Part shown: piece after piece, positions 35,878 through 44,165 of the stretch
Layout: each line of letters opens with the position of its first letter
Numbering within the stretch: position 1 is the first letter of the stretch
Source: Streptomyces parvus
Lineage (GTDB): Bacteria > Actinomycetota > Actinomycetes > Streptomycetales > Streptomycetaceae
Reading direction: 5' to 3'
Assembly (NCBI RefSeq): GCF_014648875.1
Contig: NZ_BMRY01000004.1
Span: 310,001 to 374,000 of the forward strand
Length of the DNA: 64,000 bases
Translations under genes and position numbers: made by a program
The notes under the pieces: model-generated
The model's input: the letters and a program-made list of their open reading frames with translations, nothing else
Databases searched by the model: none
What the model was told of the DNA's origin: nothing

Positions 35878-36346
35878 GATCGTGATGCTATCTACATCCG
35901 GCGCACCGAACCATCGGCATGCGACACTTTCTGCAACTCGCCCGGGTTCGCAACAAAACCGCTGGCCACCGTCATCTTCGGGTCCGTCGCGGCCCGGATC
36001 GTCATGCCGAAGCCCACCGCGTGATGCGCCGACGACGGCTCACCCACGCAGCCGGCGGGTGCATCACGAAACCGCACTGAGTACTCATCCGGCAGCCTGA
36101 TGGGGTCACCTCCCGGACGGCGCGGTCAGCCCACGGGAATCCGTGCCCTCCTCGGCCGTGACGAGCGGGCGCGCGTCGGGAGGGTGGAGGGCGGGGAGGC
36201 CGTGCCCGCCCGCCGCGCCGCCCGCGAGGCAGCGATCATGGCTGTCACGGGCATGCCGGCTCGCAACTGGCCCGGCCCACCTCCACCTTGACCGTGCAGT
36301 CACGGGGCGGGCCACCTGACCGCAGGAGTGGCCCGCCGGAGAGGGG
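35878..36346. other. 469-bp gap with no supported gene
   Basis: Holds the MarR promoter at the left and the phytase terminator at the right. A 61-codon frame at 35892-36077 (minus) has no family resemblance or ribosome site and is not called. Confidence 0.5.
36306..36337 (-). terminator. Terminator of the phytase gene
   Basis: Perfect 10-bp stem (GGCGGGCCAC with its complement) around a 12-nt loop, about 10 bp past the stop of the phytase gene. Confidence 0.7.
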
Positions 36347-37660
36347 TCAGTCGTCGAGGGCGTCCATGACCTTGGCGAGGTCGACGAACTTGAAGTTGGT
36401 CGCGTCGCGGTCGTCGCCGCCGCCGGGGGAGTCGTGTCCGTCCTGGACGACGAGGAGGCCGTTGGGGTACTTGGAGCCGAGTGGGGCGTTGAGGACGGCG
36501 GCGCCGTCGCACTCCTCCGAACCGTCGAGGGTGTTGTTCGAGGCCGTGACTCGGAAGCCGCCTTCGTACTCGTTGGCGTCCTCCAGTTCGCGGTCGTACG
36601 CGGCGAAGGTGTTGTCGCCCTGGCTGGAGGCGAGGATGTAGCCGTCGCCGTCGGACTCGCCGAGCAGCGTCAGACCCTCGACGTCCGCGGATATCCTCGT
36701 GCCGCCGAAGCCGGGGTCCGTGCCCGGCGTGCACTCCTCGGTCTCCTCGTCGTGGACGCCGGGGACGCCGTACTCGCGGACCTTGTCGATCAGCTTCGGC
36801 TTGCCGGTGAGGTCGGCGCGCATCCGCCAGACGCCGACGTCCTCCTGACCGGCGTAGAGCATGCCGTTGGCCGGGTCGACGACCATGCCCTCGACCTGCG
36901 GCAGTTCGCCGGGCTCGCCGCACGGGGACCACGAGGTGCCGTTGGGCAGGCGGAAGGAGGAGGGCAGGTCCAGGGTGCGGACCTTGCGGTAGGTGACCTT
37001 GCCGCCCGCGGTCGGCAGCAGTTCCAGGAGGGCGATGCCGGTGCGCTCGCGGCGGCTGACCAGGGCGTAGGACTTCCCGGTCGCCGGGTTCGTCCAGGTC
37101 GCCAGGCCGTAGGCCGTCCGCTGGTCGTTTACCTCTGCCTGGTCCTGGGAGAACACGTGCGGTGCGGCGGGGTCGGTGACGTCGGTCAGCGGGCCGCCGG
37201 TCCGGTCCCGGTCGACGCGGTAGAAGCGCAGTCGGTCGTGGCCGCGGTCACTGGTGACGGCCAGGTCGGCCTTCCCCGAGGAGAGCCGAAGACCGTGGAC
37301 GAGGTCCACGTTGTTGAAGCGGCCCGGGGCATCGCCCTCACCCGCGGCGGGAGGCGCGGCTATCGACTGCACCAGTCGCGCGTCCAGGTCGTAGACGCGC
37401 AGGCCGCCCTCCTTCGCGGTGGCGACGACGAGGCTGCGGCCGGGGGCCGCGGCGTTGCGCCAGATGGCCGGGTCGTCCGCGTCGGCGTTGCCGCCCTCGT
37501 CGTCGTCGTGCAGCACCGGCGTCTCCGCACGGGGCGTCACGACCGGTAGGTCGTCGGTGTGCAGGCGGTGCCGGGCCTCGGCGGGCACAGCCAGTGCCGC
37601 CACCGCGAGAGCCATGGTCACGGTCAGCACGGTCGATCGGACGATGGTGGAGCGAGGCAC
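36347..37660 (-). CDS. Secreted beta-propeller phytase
   Basis: 437 aa. Start GTG 37660 follows GAGGAG. A signal peptide (TVLTVTMALAVAALAVPAEARH) precedes the propeller. Family features are DDPAIWRN near residue 60, FNNVDLVHGLRL, VTSDRGHDRLRFYRVD, and the acidic VEGMVVDPANGMLYAGQEDVGVWRM and ADVEGLTLLGESDGDGYILASSQGDNTFAAYDR blades, whose Asp/Glu residues bind the calcium used for catalysis. It removes phosphate from phytate outside the cell. It stands as a single gene with its own terminator. Phosphate-box control is possible, but I see no clear PHO box. Confidence 0.9.
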   Translation of the reverse strand: MPRSTIVRSTVLTVTMALAVAALAVPAEARHRLHTDDLPVVTPRAETPVLHDDDEGGNADADDPAIWRNAAAPGRSLVVATAKEGGLRVYDLDARLVQSIAAPPAAGEGDAPGRFNNVDLVHGLRLSSGKADLAVTSDRGHDRLRFYRVDRDRTGGPLTDVTDPAAPHVFSQDQAEVNDQRTAYGLATWTNPATGKSYALVSRRERTGIALLELLPTAGGKVTYRKVRTLDLPSSFRLPNGTSWSPCGEPGELPQVEGMVVDPANGMLYAGQEDVGVWRMRADLTGKPKLIDKVREYGVPGVHDEETEECTPGTDPGFGGTRISADVEGLTLLGESDGDGYILASSQGDNTFAAYDRELEDANEYEGGFRVTASNNTLDGSEECDGAAVLNAPLGSKYPNGLLVVQDGHDSPGGGDDRDATNFKFVDLAKVMDALDD

Positions 37661-38079
37661 ACTGGTCTCCTCTGCCGGCGGGTGGTTGGACCTGCGAGAG
37701 CCTGACTCCGGAGAGTGGCCGTACGGCAGCGGTCGCATGGCGGGTAACTCTTGTCCCTCATGTACACGGGATGAACGACAGACCGGACAGCGAGAGGGTG
37801 TGTGCCGAAGGGGGACAGGGGCTGTCCATCGAGCGGTGCAACGAGGGTGGTTGGGGAGTGCTGGGACGGCTCCCTCCTTCCTGCCTGCCGTGACTTCCGG
37901 GCGACCTGGGTCGAGGTTCGGCGTCGGTACTGGTCGTGCGGCGACGTCGCCGGGTGGTGTCTGTTCAGATCGGTCGGCGCGACAGGTCAGGCCTGGTCGA
38001 TAGTGTCGAGAGTCATCGCGTCGGTGGCCGGAACGATGTGGTCGACGAACTCCAGCTCCTGGTGAGGGATGTCCTCACG
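37661..38079. other. Non-coding region upstream of the phytase gene
   Basis: About 420 bp without a supported gene. It contains the phytase promoter and decayed sequence next to the transposase remnant. Open frames here have no codon logic. Confidence 0.5.
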
Positions 38080-38305
38080 GGCTCAGCCTCGGCAGAGACG
38101 CCGGACCCTGCGAGCGCAGAGCCCTCGGGCCACCTTGCTCCCATGTCTGCCGCCACCGCTGCACCGACCGGACGCTGACCCGCAGGTCCTTGGCGATCAC
38201 CGAACTCGCCTCACCCTGCGCGAACTGCTCTGCGGCCTGAAGTCGTAACTACCTGCGGAACTGCTGACGTTCGGCGGTCAGCCCGCCCCCTTGCGGATAC
38301 TGCAT
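38080..38305 (-). pseudogene. IS630-type transposase remnant
   Basis: From ATG 38305 the minus strand reads MQYPQGGGLTAERQQFRR, a stop, then LRLQAAEQFAQGEASSVIAKDLRVSVRSVQRWRQTWEQGGPRALRSQGPA and LPRLSP before another stop. This is the N-terminal helix-turn-helix of IS630-family transposases common in streptomycetes. The DDE catalytic part is absent, the frame has an internal stop, and no terminal repeats are visible. It is a dead fragment. Confidence 0.8.
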
Positions 38306-38424
38306 GCCTCTGGTGGCACCGCAGTGAACGACGAACCGTCAGCCCCTACGACATTGCGAGTTCAACCTCAGTAGGGAGGGTCGTGAAGGTGGGTATCCGC
38401 AGGTCAGCTGGCATGTTGAAGTGT

Positions 38425-38449
38425 CGTGCCCCTCGCATCGAGGGGCACG
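38425..38449 (-). terminator. Terminator of the HTH-MurA gene
   Basis: Perfect 11-bp stem (CGTGCCCCTCG with its complement) with a 3-nt CAT loop, 13 bp past the stop at 38462. Confidence 0.85.
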
Positions 38450-38461
38450 GCATCGCGCCCC

Positions 38462-39991
38462 TCAGATGTCCCGGAAGATCTCGATCTGCGCCCCCACCGA
38501 GTTCAGCCGCTCGGCCAGTTCCTCGTAACCGCGGTTGATCACATAGACGTTGCGGAGCACGGAGGTGCCTTCGGCCGCCATCATCGCCAGCAGTACCACC
38601 ACGGCGGGCCGCAGGGCGGGCGGGCACATCATCTCGGCGGCGCGCCAGCGGGTGGGGCCCTCGACCAGGACCCGGTGGGGGTCGAGGAGTTGGAGGCGGC
38701 CGCCCAGGCGGTTGAGGTCGGTGAGGTAGATCGCGCGGTTGTCGTAGACCCAGTCGTGGATCAGGGTCTGGCCGTGCGCCGCGGCGGCGATCGCCGCGAA
38801 GAACGGGACGTTGTCGATGTTGAGGCCGGGGAACGGCATCGGGTGGATCTTGTCGATCGGGGCCTCCAGCTTGGAGGGCCGGACGGTGAGGTCCACCAGG
38901 CGGGTGCGCGCGTTGTCGGCCGCGTACTCCGGGGTGCGGTCGCAGTCGACGCCCATCTCCTCCAGGACGGCGAGCTCGATCTCCAGGAACTCGATCGGCA
39001 CCCGGCGGATGGTGAGTTCGGACTCGGTCACCACCGCGGCGGCCAGCAGGCTCATCGCCTCGACCGGGTCCTCGGAGGGGGAGTAGTCCACGTCCACGTC
39101 GATCTGCGGGACCCCGTGGACGGTGAGCGTCGTCGTACCGACCCCGTCGACCCGTACGCCCAGGGCCTCCAGGAAGAAGCACAGGTCCTGGACCATGTAG
39201 TTGGACGAGGCGTTGCGGATCACCGTCGTGCCGTCGTGCCGGGCGGCGGCCAGCAGGGCGTTCTCGGTCACCGTGTCGCCGCGTTCGGTCAGCACGATGG
39301 GCCGGTCCGGGGCGACGGTGCGGTCGACCTGCGCGTGGTACAGGCCCTCCGTCGCGGCGATCTCCAGGCCGAAGCGGCGCAGCGCGATCATGTGCGGCTC
39401 GATCGTGCGGGTGCCCAGGTCGCAGCCGCCCGCGTACGGCAGGGTGAACTGCTCCGTCCGGTGCAGCAGCGGCCCCAGGAACATGATGATCGAGCGGGTC
39501 CGGCGCGCGGCGTCGGCGTCGATCGCCGCCAGGTCCAGCTGCGCGGGCGGCACGATCTCCAGGTCCACCCCGTCGTTGACCCAGCGGGTGCGCACCCCGA
39601 TGGAGTTCAGCACCTCCAGGAGCCGGAACACCTCCTCGATCCGGGCCACCCGGCGCAGGACCGTACGCCCCTTGTTGAGCAACGAGGCGCACAGCAGCGC
39701 CACACAGGCGTTCTTGCTGGTCTTGACGTCGATGGCCCCGGAGAGCCGTCGGCCGCCGACGACCCGCAGATGCATGGGCCCGGCGTACCCGAGCGACACG
39801 ATCTCGCTGTCGAGAGCCTCGCCGATACGGGCGATCATCTCAAGGCTGATGTTCTGGTTGCCGCGCTCGATGCGGTTGACGGCGCTCTGGCTGGTGCCGA
39901 GGGCCTCGGCCAACTGCGTCTGTGTCCAGCCCCGGTGCTGACGGGCGTCACGGATGAGCTTGCCGATACGTACGAGGTAGTCGTCTGACAT
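38462..39991 (-). CDS. MurA-like enolpyruvyl transferase with fused N-terminal HTH
   Basis: 509 aa. Residues 1-66 are a Cro/CI-type helix-turn-helix (LIRDARQHRGWTQTQLAEALGTSQSAVNRIERG). Residues 73-509 are a UDP-N-acetylglucosamine 1-carboxyvinyltransferase fold: LSGAIDVKTSKNACVALL (Lys-Asn pair), YAGGCDLGTRTIEPHM with Cys and Arg where MurA has its active-site loop, FPGLNIDNVPF and ALRPAVVVLLAMMAAEG. MurA transfers enolpyruvate to UDP-GlcNAc in peptidoglycan synthesis. It may be an alternative MurA, a related transferase, or an enzyme-regulator. A tight palindrome 12 bp upstream suggests self-regulation. The strong terminator marks it as a single gene. Confidence 0.9.
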   Translation of the reverse strand: MSDDYLVRIGKLIRDARQHRGWTQTQLAEALGTSQSAVNRIERGNQNISLEMIARIGEALDSEIVSLGYAGPMHLRVVGGRRLSGAIDVKTSKNACVALLCASLLNKGRTVLRRVARIEEVFRLLEVLNSIGVRTRWVNDGVDLEIVPPAQLDLAAIDADAARRTRSIIMFLGPLLHRTEQFTLPYAGGCDLGTRTIEPHMIALRRFGLEIAATEGLYHAQVDRTVAPDRPIVLTERGDTVTENALLAAARHDGTTVIRNASSNYMVQDLCFFLEALGVRVDGVGTTTLTVHGVPQIDVDVDYSPSEDPVEAMSLLAAAVVTESELTIRRVPIEFLEIELAVLEEMGVDCDRTPEYAADNARTRLVDLTVRPSKLEAPIDKIHPMPFPGLNIDNVPFFAAIAAAAHGQTLIHDWVYDNRAIYLTDLNRLGGRLQLLDPHRVLVEGPTRWRAAEMMCPPALRPAVVVLLAMMAAEGTSVLRNVYVINRGYEELAERLNSVGAQIEIFRDI

Positions 39992-40002
39992 GTCGGCAGG
40001 CT

Positions 40003-40018
40003 ATCTCAGATATGAGAT
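40003..40018. promoter_or_regulatory. Palindrome upstream of HTH-MurA
   Basis: ATCTCA-GATA-TGAGAT, perfect 6-bp arms, 12 bp before the start codon. The low-GC patch (CTATCTCAGATATGAGATGA) stands out. It is a likely operator for the enzyme's own HTH domain and may overlap the -10 region. Confidence 0.6.
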
Positions 40019-40164
40019 GAGAATGCTGTGGGGGTGTGCCGTTCGAGTGACGGGTGTGTACCGGCTCCGCGCGGCCGGGTCTCCCCATCGTCGCTCGTGC
40101 GGGAGGAGACGGCGCGGTCGGTGCCTCCGTACGGGGGCGGGCCCGGGCCCGCCCTTGCCGGTGC

Positions 40165-40812
40165 TCAGCTCGCCCGGCCGTGCCGACGGGCGGTGGCGCG
40201 CTTGCGGTGCAGGAGCTTGATGGGGACCAGTGCCAGCCAGCACCACATGGCCGTGGGAGGCGAGGCGAGAAAGGCCACCGGCACCGTCGCGGCGAAGAGT
40301 GCGGCGGTCGAGGCCAGATCGGCGGTGACGGCCCGGCCCACTTCACTGCGGGAGGCCTCCGTCGCATGTTCCGTCTGCCGCCGGCCCGCAAGGAACATCG
40401 CCAGCTCCAGCAGGTTCGTGACGGCGACCATGCCCGCGTAGACGGCCACGGCCAGCGGGCGCCCGGCATACTCGGACAGCAGGGCCGTCGGGAACGGGAC
40501 GAGAGCGATGGCGCCCAGCCACATCAGCGCGAACCGCAGCGCCACTCCCTCGAAGCGCGGGACGAGACGCACGATCAGCCGGTGATCGCGCCAGAACCCG
40601 GCCAGGATCGTGAAACTCAAGGCGTATGCGCCGAGGTCGGGCAGCGCCTGGCGCACGGCATCGGTGAACGCGTCCTTGTCCAGGCCCGGTTCGACATGGA
40701 GGTCCAGGACCAGCAGGGTCATCGCGATGGCGAAGATCCCGTCGGACAGGGTCGTCAGACGGTCCGCGCTCTTCTCGTCGGCCTGCTCGGCGGCGGCTCG
40801 GGCATCGCTCAC
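40165..40812 (-). CDS. TMEM175-family potassium channel-like membrane protein
   Basis: 215 aa from GTG 40812. The first helix carries RLTTLSDGIFAIAMTLLVLDL, the FSD-like signature of bacterial TMEM175 (DUF1211) channels, with Ser-Asp intact and Leu in place of Phe. Further helices: ALSFTILAGFWRDHRLIV, FALMWLGAIALVPFPTALL, AVAVYAGMVAVTNLLELAMFL and a final pair, giving six. Bacterial members have six helices and assemble as a tetramer that leaks potassium. Single gene; no regulatory site seen. Confidence 0.85.
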   Translation of the reverse strand: MSDARAAAEQADEKSADRLTTLSDGIFAIAMTLLVLDLHVEPGLDKDAFTDAVRQALPDLGAYALSFTILAGFWRDHRLIVRLVPRFEGVALRFALMWLGAIALVPFPTALLSEYAGRPLAVAVYAGMVAVTNLLELAMFLAGRRQTEHATEASRSEVGRAVTADLASTAALFAATVPVAFLASPPTAMWCWLALVPIKLLHRKRATARRHGRAS

Positions 40813-40851
40813 CCGCCTCAGGGTGAGGGGACGCGGAGGCTCACCCCGTCA

Positions 40852-41304
40852 TTACGCCGACGGCGGGCAAGCCGGTCCTTCGGGCTCCGGCTCGTCGAGG
40901 ACGGCGGCCACGGCTTCGATCTCGACGAGTTGGTCGGCGTAGCCGAGCACGGTGACGCCCATCAGGGTGCTGGGCACGTCGTGGTCGCCGAAGGCGTCCC
41001 GGACCACCTGCCAGGCGGCCACGAGATCCTCCTGCCGCGCCGATGCCACGAGGACCCGGGTGCTGATGACGTCCTCGACCGAGGCGCCGGCGTCGGCGAG
41101 CGCGGTCCGCAGGTTCGCCACGGCCTGTGCCGCCTGGCCGGCGTAGTCCCCGACGGCCACGGTCCCGCCGTGCTCGTCGAGCGGGCACGAACCCGCGAGG
41201 AAGATCAGCCGCGCCCCGGCGGGCGCCGTGGCGGCGTAGGCGTACTCGGCGACGTCGGAGAGGGTACGGGAACGGATCAACGAAACGGCGCTGGTACGGG
41301 TCAC
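40852..41304 (-). CDS. Rid-family (YjgF/UK114) protein without the deaminase Arg
   Basis: 150 aa from GTG 41304 (VTRTSAVSLIRSRTL). Core features: LIFLAGSCPLDEHGG, GDYAGQAAQAVANLRTALADAGAS and VTVLGYADQLVEIEAVAAV. RidA enzymes have an Arg in a P-x-R motif just before the last strand; here that place reads VPSTLMGV, so imine/enamine deaminase activity is doubtful and it fits the non-archetypal Rid subfamilies. An AGGAG lies about 12 bp before the GTG. Divergent from the VOC gene. Confidence 0.85.
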   Translation of the reverse strand: MTRTSAVSLIRSRTLSDVAEYAYAATAPAGARLIFLAGSCPLDEHGGTVAVGDYAGQAAQAVANLRTALADAGASVEDVISTRVLVASARQEDLVAAWQVVRDAFGDHDVPSTLMGVTVLGYADQLVEIEAVAAVLDEPEPEGPACPPSA

Positions 41305-41510
41305 GATGGGTGCGTCTCCTGCGTGGTCGGGGCGTCGCGTGCTGAGGGCGTGCGGGGTGATCCTTTCAGCGCGCGCCGGGTCCCGCCCCTCCTTTTGCAG
41401 GCAACTCGCACGGCAGTGCTCACGGCAACGCGCACGGCGGCTCGCGTGGTGACCGGCGTGGCGAGGAAATTCGGATGACCGGTGCACAGGGCGCCTCCTA
41501 GGGTGGCCCG

Positions 41511-41945
41511 ATGACGTCGATCAGGCAGGTTCAGATCACCTTCGACTGTGCGTCGCCCACGCGCGTCGCGCACTTCTGGTGCGAGGTGTTGGGGTATGTC
41601 GTACCGCCGCCGCCGGAGGGGTTCGCCAGTTGGGACGATTACGGCCTTTCCCTGCCGCCGGAGAAGCGGGACGCGGGGTTCGCCTGCCAGGACCCCACGG
41701 GGGTGGGCCCGCGGCTGTACTTCCAGCGAGTTCCCGAGGGGAAGGTCGTCAAGAACCGCGTGCATCTTGATGTGCGGGTCGGTACCGGGCTCGTCGGGGA
41801 GGAGCGCCTCGCCGCGCTGGAGGCCGAGTGCGCGCGACTTCTGCCGCTCGGCGCGAAGCGGGTACAGATGCTCGTCGCCGACGAGGAGAACGAGTCCTGC
41901 CTCGTGATGCAGGACGTCGAGGGCAACGAGTTCTGCCTCGACTGA
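41511..41945 (+). CDS. VOC/glyoxalase-like domain protein
   Basis: 144 aa. One vicinal-oxygen-chelate unit pair: IRQVQITFDCASPTRVAHFWCEVLGYVV, PRLYFQRVPEGKVVKNRVHLDVRV and CLVMQDVEGNEFCLD, with the C-terminal Glu typical of the fold. Many such actinobacterial proteins are annotated glyoxalase-like. Substrate unknown. It may be co-transcribed with the phosphotransferase that begins 34 bp downstream. Confidence 0.87.
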   Translation: MTSIRQVQITFDCASPTRVAHFWCEVLGYVVPPPPEGFASWDDYGLSLPPEKRDAGFACQDPTGVGPRLYFQRVPEGKVVKNRVHLDVRVGTGLVGEERLAALEAECARLLPLGAKRVQMLVADEENESCLVMQDVEGNEFCLD

Positions 41946-41978
41946 CGTGCCGCGCACGCCCCGGTACCGTGGCTCGGC

Positions 41979-42911
41979 ATGACCGACTCCGACGCCGACT
42001 CCGACGCCGATTCCGCCGCCGAGATCGAGATCACGGCGGACCTGGTCCGCGACCTGCTCCGGGAGCAGCATCCGGACCTCGCGGGGCTGGCCGTCCGCGA
42101 GGTCGCGGGCGGCTGGGACAACCAGCAGTGGCGCCTCGGGGACGAGTTGGCCGTACGCATGCCGCGTACGGAACGCGCCCCGGAGCTTCAGCGCAAGGAG
42201 GTCCGGTGGCTGCCCCTCCTGGCTCCGCGTCTGCCGCTCCCCGTTCCGCGCCCGGTGCGGGCCGGGGAGCCGTCCGCACGCTTCCCGAAGCGCTGGACGG
42301 TCATGACGTGGGTCCCCGGGGAGCCGCTGGACCGCACCTCGATCAGCCGTGGCGACCACGCGGCGGACACCCTGGCGGACTTCCTGAGGGCGCTCCATGC
42401 GCCGGCGCCCGCCGGGGCGCCGGGCGTGGTGGACCGGGGCGCTCACCCGCGTACGTACACCGAGGGCTTCGACCACTTCTTCCGGTCCGTCGCCCTTTAC
42501 GGCAGGGCCGAGGAGGTCCGGGCCGTCTGGGACGACGCCGTCGCCGCCCCTGCGTGGGAGGGCCCGCCGGTCTGGGTGCACGGTGACCTCCACCCCGCGA
42601 ACGTCGTCGTGGCGGACGGGACGCTCTCGGGCGTGATCGACTTCGGCGACCTGTTCGCCGGCGATCCGGCGTGGGATCTCGCGGCCGCCTGGGTCGTCCT
42701 CCCCGAGGGCGCCGCCGCCCGGTTCTTCGACGCGTACGCGCATGCGGACGGGGCGACGATCCGGCGCGCCCGTGGACTGGCCGCGCTGAAAAGCCTGTTC
42801 CTCATGCTCATGGGCGACAACGGGGACCGAGGGCTTCCCGGCGGCAAGCCTGCCTGGGGGCCCGCGGGCCGGGCGGCGCTCGATCGCGTTCTCCGTACGG
42901 CCGTGAACTGA
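41979..42911 (+). CDS. Aminoglycoside phosphotransferase-like kinase
   Basis: 310 aa. APH/choline-kinase fold: VAGGWDNQQWRLGDELAVRMPR (nucleotide loop), WTVMTWVPGEPLD hinge, catalytic loop VWVHGDLHPANVVV and Asp of GVIDFGDLFAGDPAWDLAAAWVVL. The N-terminus has an acidic repeat (DSDADSDADSAAE) from an in-frame tandem DNA repeat at 41982-42016. It may phosphorylate a small alcohol or an antibiotic; the substrate cannot be read. Confidence 0.87.
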   Translation: MTDSDADSDADSAAEIEITADLVRDLLREQHPDLAGLAVREVAGGWDNQQWRLGDELAVRMPRTERAPELQRKEVRWLPLLAPRLPLPVPRPVRAGEPSARFPKRWTVMTWVPGEPLDRTSISRGDHAADTLADFLRALHAPAPAGAPGVVDRGAHPRTYTEGFDHFFRSVALYGRAEEVRAVWDDAVAAPAWEGPPVWVHGDLHPANVVVADGTLSGVIDFGDLFAGDPAWDLAAAWVVLPEGAAARFFDAYAHADGATIRRARGLAALKSLFLMLMGDNGDRGLPGGKPAWGPAGRAALDRVLRTAVN

Positions 42912-42951
42912 TCGTGCACTGCGCGTCGATGTGGTGTGACCGGGATGATGG

Positions 42952-43683
42952 TCAGCCGGCCACGGCGAGCTGCCGGGCGAAGCGGCGGACCGCGTCCGTG
43001 AAGGCGTCCGGGGCGTCGAAGTTCGCGAGATGTCCGGCCCGTGGGATCAGTTCGACACGGGCATCCGGATGCGCGCGGGCGAAGTCGGCCTCGCCGGACC
43101 GGAAGACGGTGTCCTTCTCGCCGTTCAGGATCAGCACCGGCGCCGCCACCTGGCGCAGCGCGTCCGTGCCGAAGCGGCCCAGTACCTCGCCCCAGGCGGC
43201 GGGCAAAGTGTGGAAGGCGTAACCGGAGCGGATGGTCGCCTCCACCACGTGCCGCGGGTAGCGCCGCAGCAGCAGCCGGTCGTTCCACCGGGTCAGCCGG
43301 TCCGCCGGGATGCGGGGGACCAGGCCGGCGACCCACCGGTAGGGCGTGGCCCAGGGGCCGCGGGTGGACGCGCCGGCGCCCGCGAGAACCAGCCCGCGCA
43401 ACCGCTCCGGGCAGCGCCGGGCGAACTCCAGCGACACGTAACCGCCGAGCGAATGCCCGACGACCACGGCCGGTTCGCCACCGAGCGAGTCCACCGCGGC
43501 GGCGACGACCTCGGTCGCGCCGCTCAGGCTCCAGGGCTGCGCCGAGCGCGTTCCGTGCCCCGGAAGGTCGACGGCGGTGACCGGGAACTCCTCCCGGAGG
43601 GCGGAGAGTTGTGTACTCCACTGTCCCGCGCTGAAACGCGTCCCGTGCACGAAGACGATGGGCGGTGCGTCGGCTGTTGTCAT
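42952..43683 (-). CDS. Alpha/beta hydrolase
   Basis: 243 aa. PPIVFVHGTRFSAGQWSTQL oxyanion loop, VDLPGHGTRSA, nucleophile Ser in VVGHSLGGYVSLEFARR, Asp in LILNGEKDTVF and His in RAGHLANFDAPDAF. Typical of the broad esterase/lactonase group. Cytosolic, no signal. Its stop lies about 40 bp from the convergent phosphotransferase stop. Substrate unknown. Confidence 0.88.
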   Translation of the reverse strand: MTTADAPPIVFVHGTRFSAGQWSTQLSALREEFPVTAVDLPGHGTRSAQPWSLSGATEVVAAAVDSLGGEPAVVVGHSLGGYVSLEFARRCPERLRGLVLAGAGASTRGPWATPYRWVAGLVPRIPADRLTRWNDRLLLRRYPRHVVEATIRSGYAFHTLPAAWGEVLGRFGTDALRQVAAPVLILNGEKDTVFRSGEADFARAHPDARVELIPRAGHLANFDAPDAFTDAVRRFARQLAVAG

Positions 43684-43712
43684 CGGCCCCCCTCGAGCGA
43701 GGCCCCCAGATT

Positions 43713-43755
43713 AGTGGCCGTACAGCTGCCGCTCAGTGGCCGTATCAGCTGCCGC
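43713..43755. repeat. Tandem 20-bp duplication at the 3' end of ynfA-like gene
   Basis: AGTGGCCGTACAGCTGCCGC and AGTGGCCGTATCAGCTGCCGC lie side by side; the second covers the last codons and stop of the YnfA-type gene. It is a small slippage duplication that leaves the product intact. Confidence 0.7.
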
Positions 43756-44080
43756 GCGGCGCGTACATGATCACGGCCATGCCGGCCAGGCAGACCAGGG
43801 CCCCGATGACGTCGAAGCGGTCGGGGCGGTAGCCGTCGGCGACCATGCCCCAGGCGATCGACCCGGCGACGAAGATGCCGCCGTACGCGGCGAGGATCCG
43901 GCCGAAGTTGTCGTCGCTCTGGAAGGTGGCGACCACGCCGTACAGCCCGAGCGCGATGACGCCGGCGCCGACCCACACCCAGCCCTTGTGCTCCCGCAGG
44001 CCCTGCCAGACCAGCCAGGCTCCCCCGATCTCGAACAGCGCGGCGACGACGAACAGGGCGATGGAACGGGCGACGAGCAC
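43745..44080 (-). CDS. YnfA/UPF0060-family membrane protein
   Basis: 111 aa, four membrane helices: [62 protein letters not shown] and [35 protein letters not shown] and [18 protein letters not shown] are family hallmarks. These small proteins resemble SMR-type exporters and are of uncertain function. It lies downstream of the merR-type gene (86-bp gap) and is plausibly its target. Confidence 0.9.
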   Translation of the reverse strand: MLVARSIALFVVAALFEIGGAWLVWQGLREHKGWVWVGAGVIALGLYGVVATFQSDDNFGRILAAYGGIFVAGSIAWGMVADGYRPDRFDVIGALVCLAGMAVIMYAPRGS

Positions 44081-44165
44081 GGTGGAGGGCTTCCTGGTGA
44101 GAGTGGCTGAAGCAGGGCGGGACGGGACAGGGCAGGAGGGGATAGGGCGGGGCAGGACGGGGGCG

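Noticed and set aside
35892..36077. 61-codon minus-strand frame upstream of marR
   Set aside because: No ribosome site, no family, and it overlaps the likely marR promoter. It could be a decayed fragment but cannot be supported.
41301..42743. Minus-strand frame opposite VOC and phosphotransferase genes
   Set aside because: Repetitive Gly/Val/Arg composition without motifs; both plus-strand genes have family motifs.
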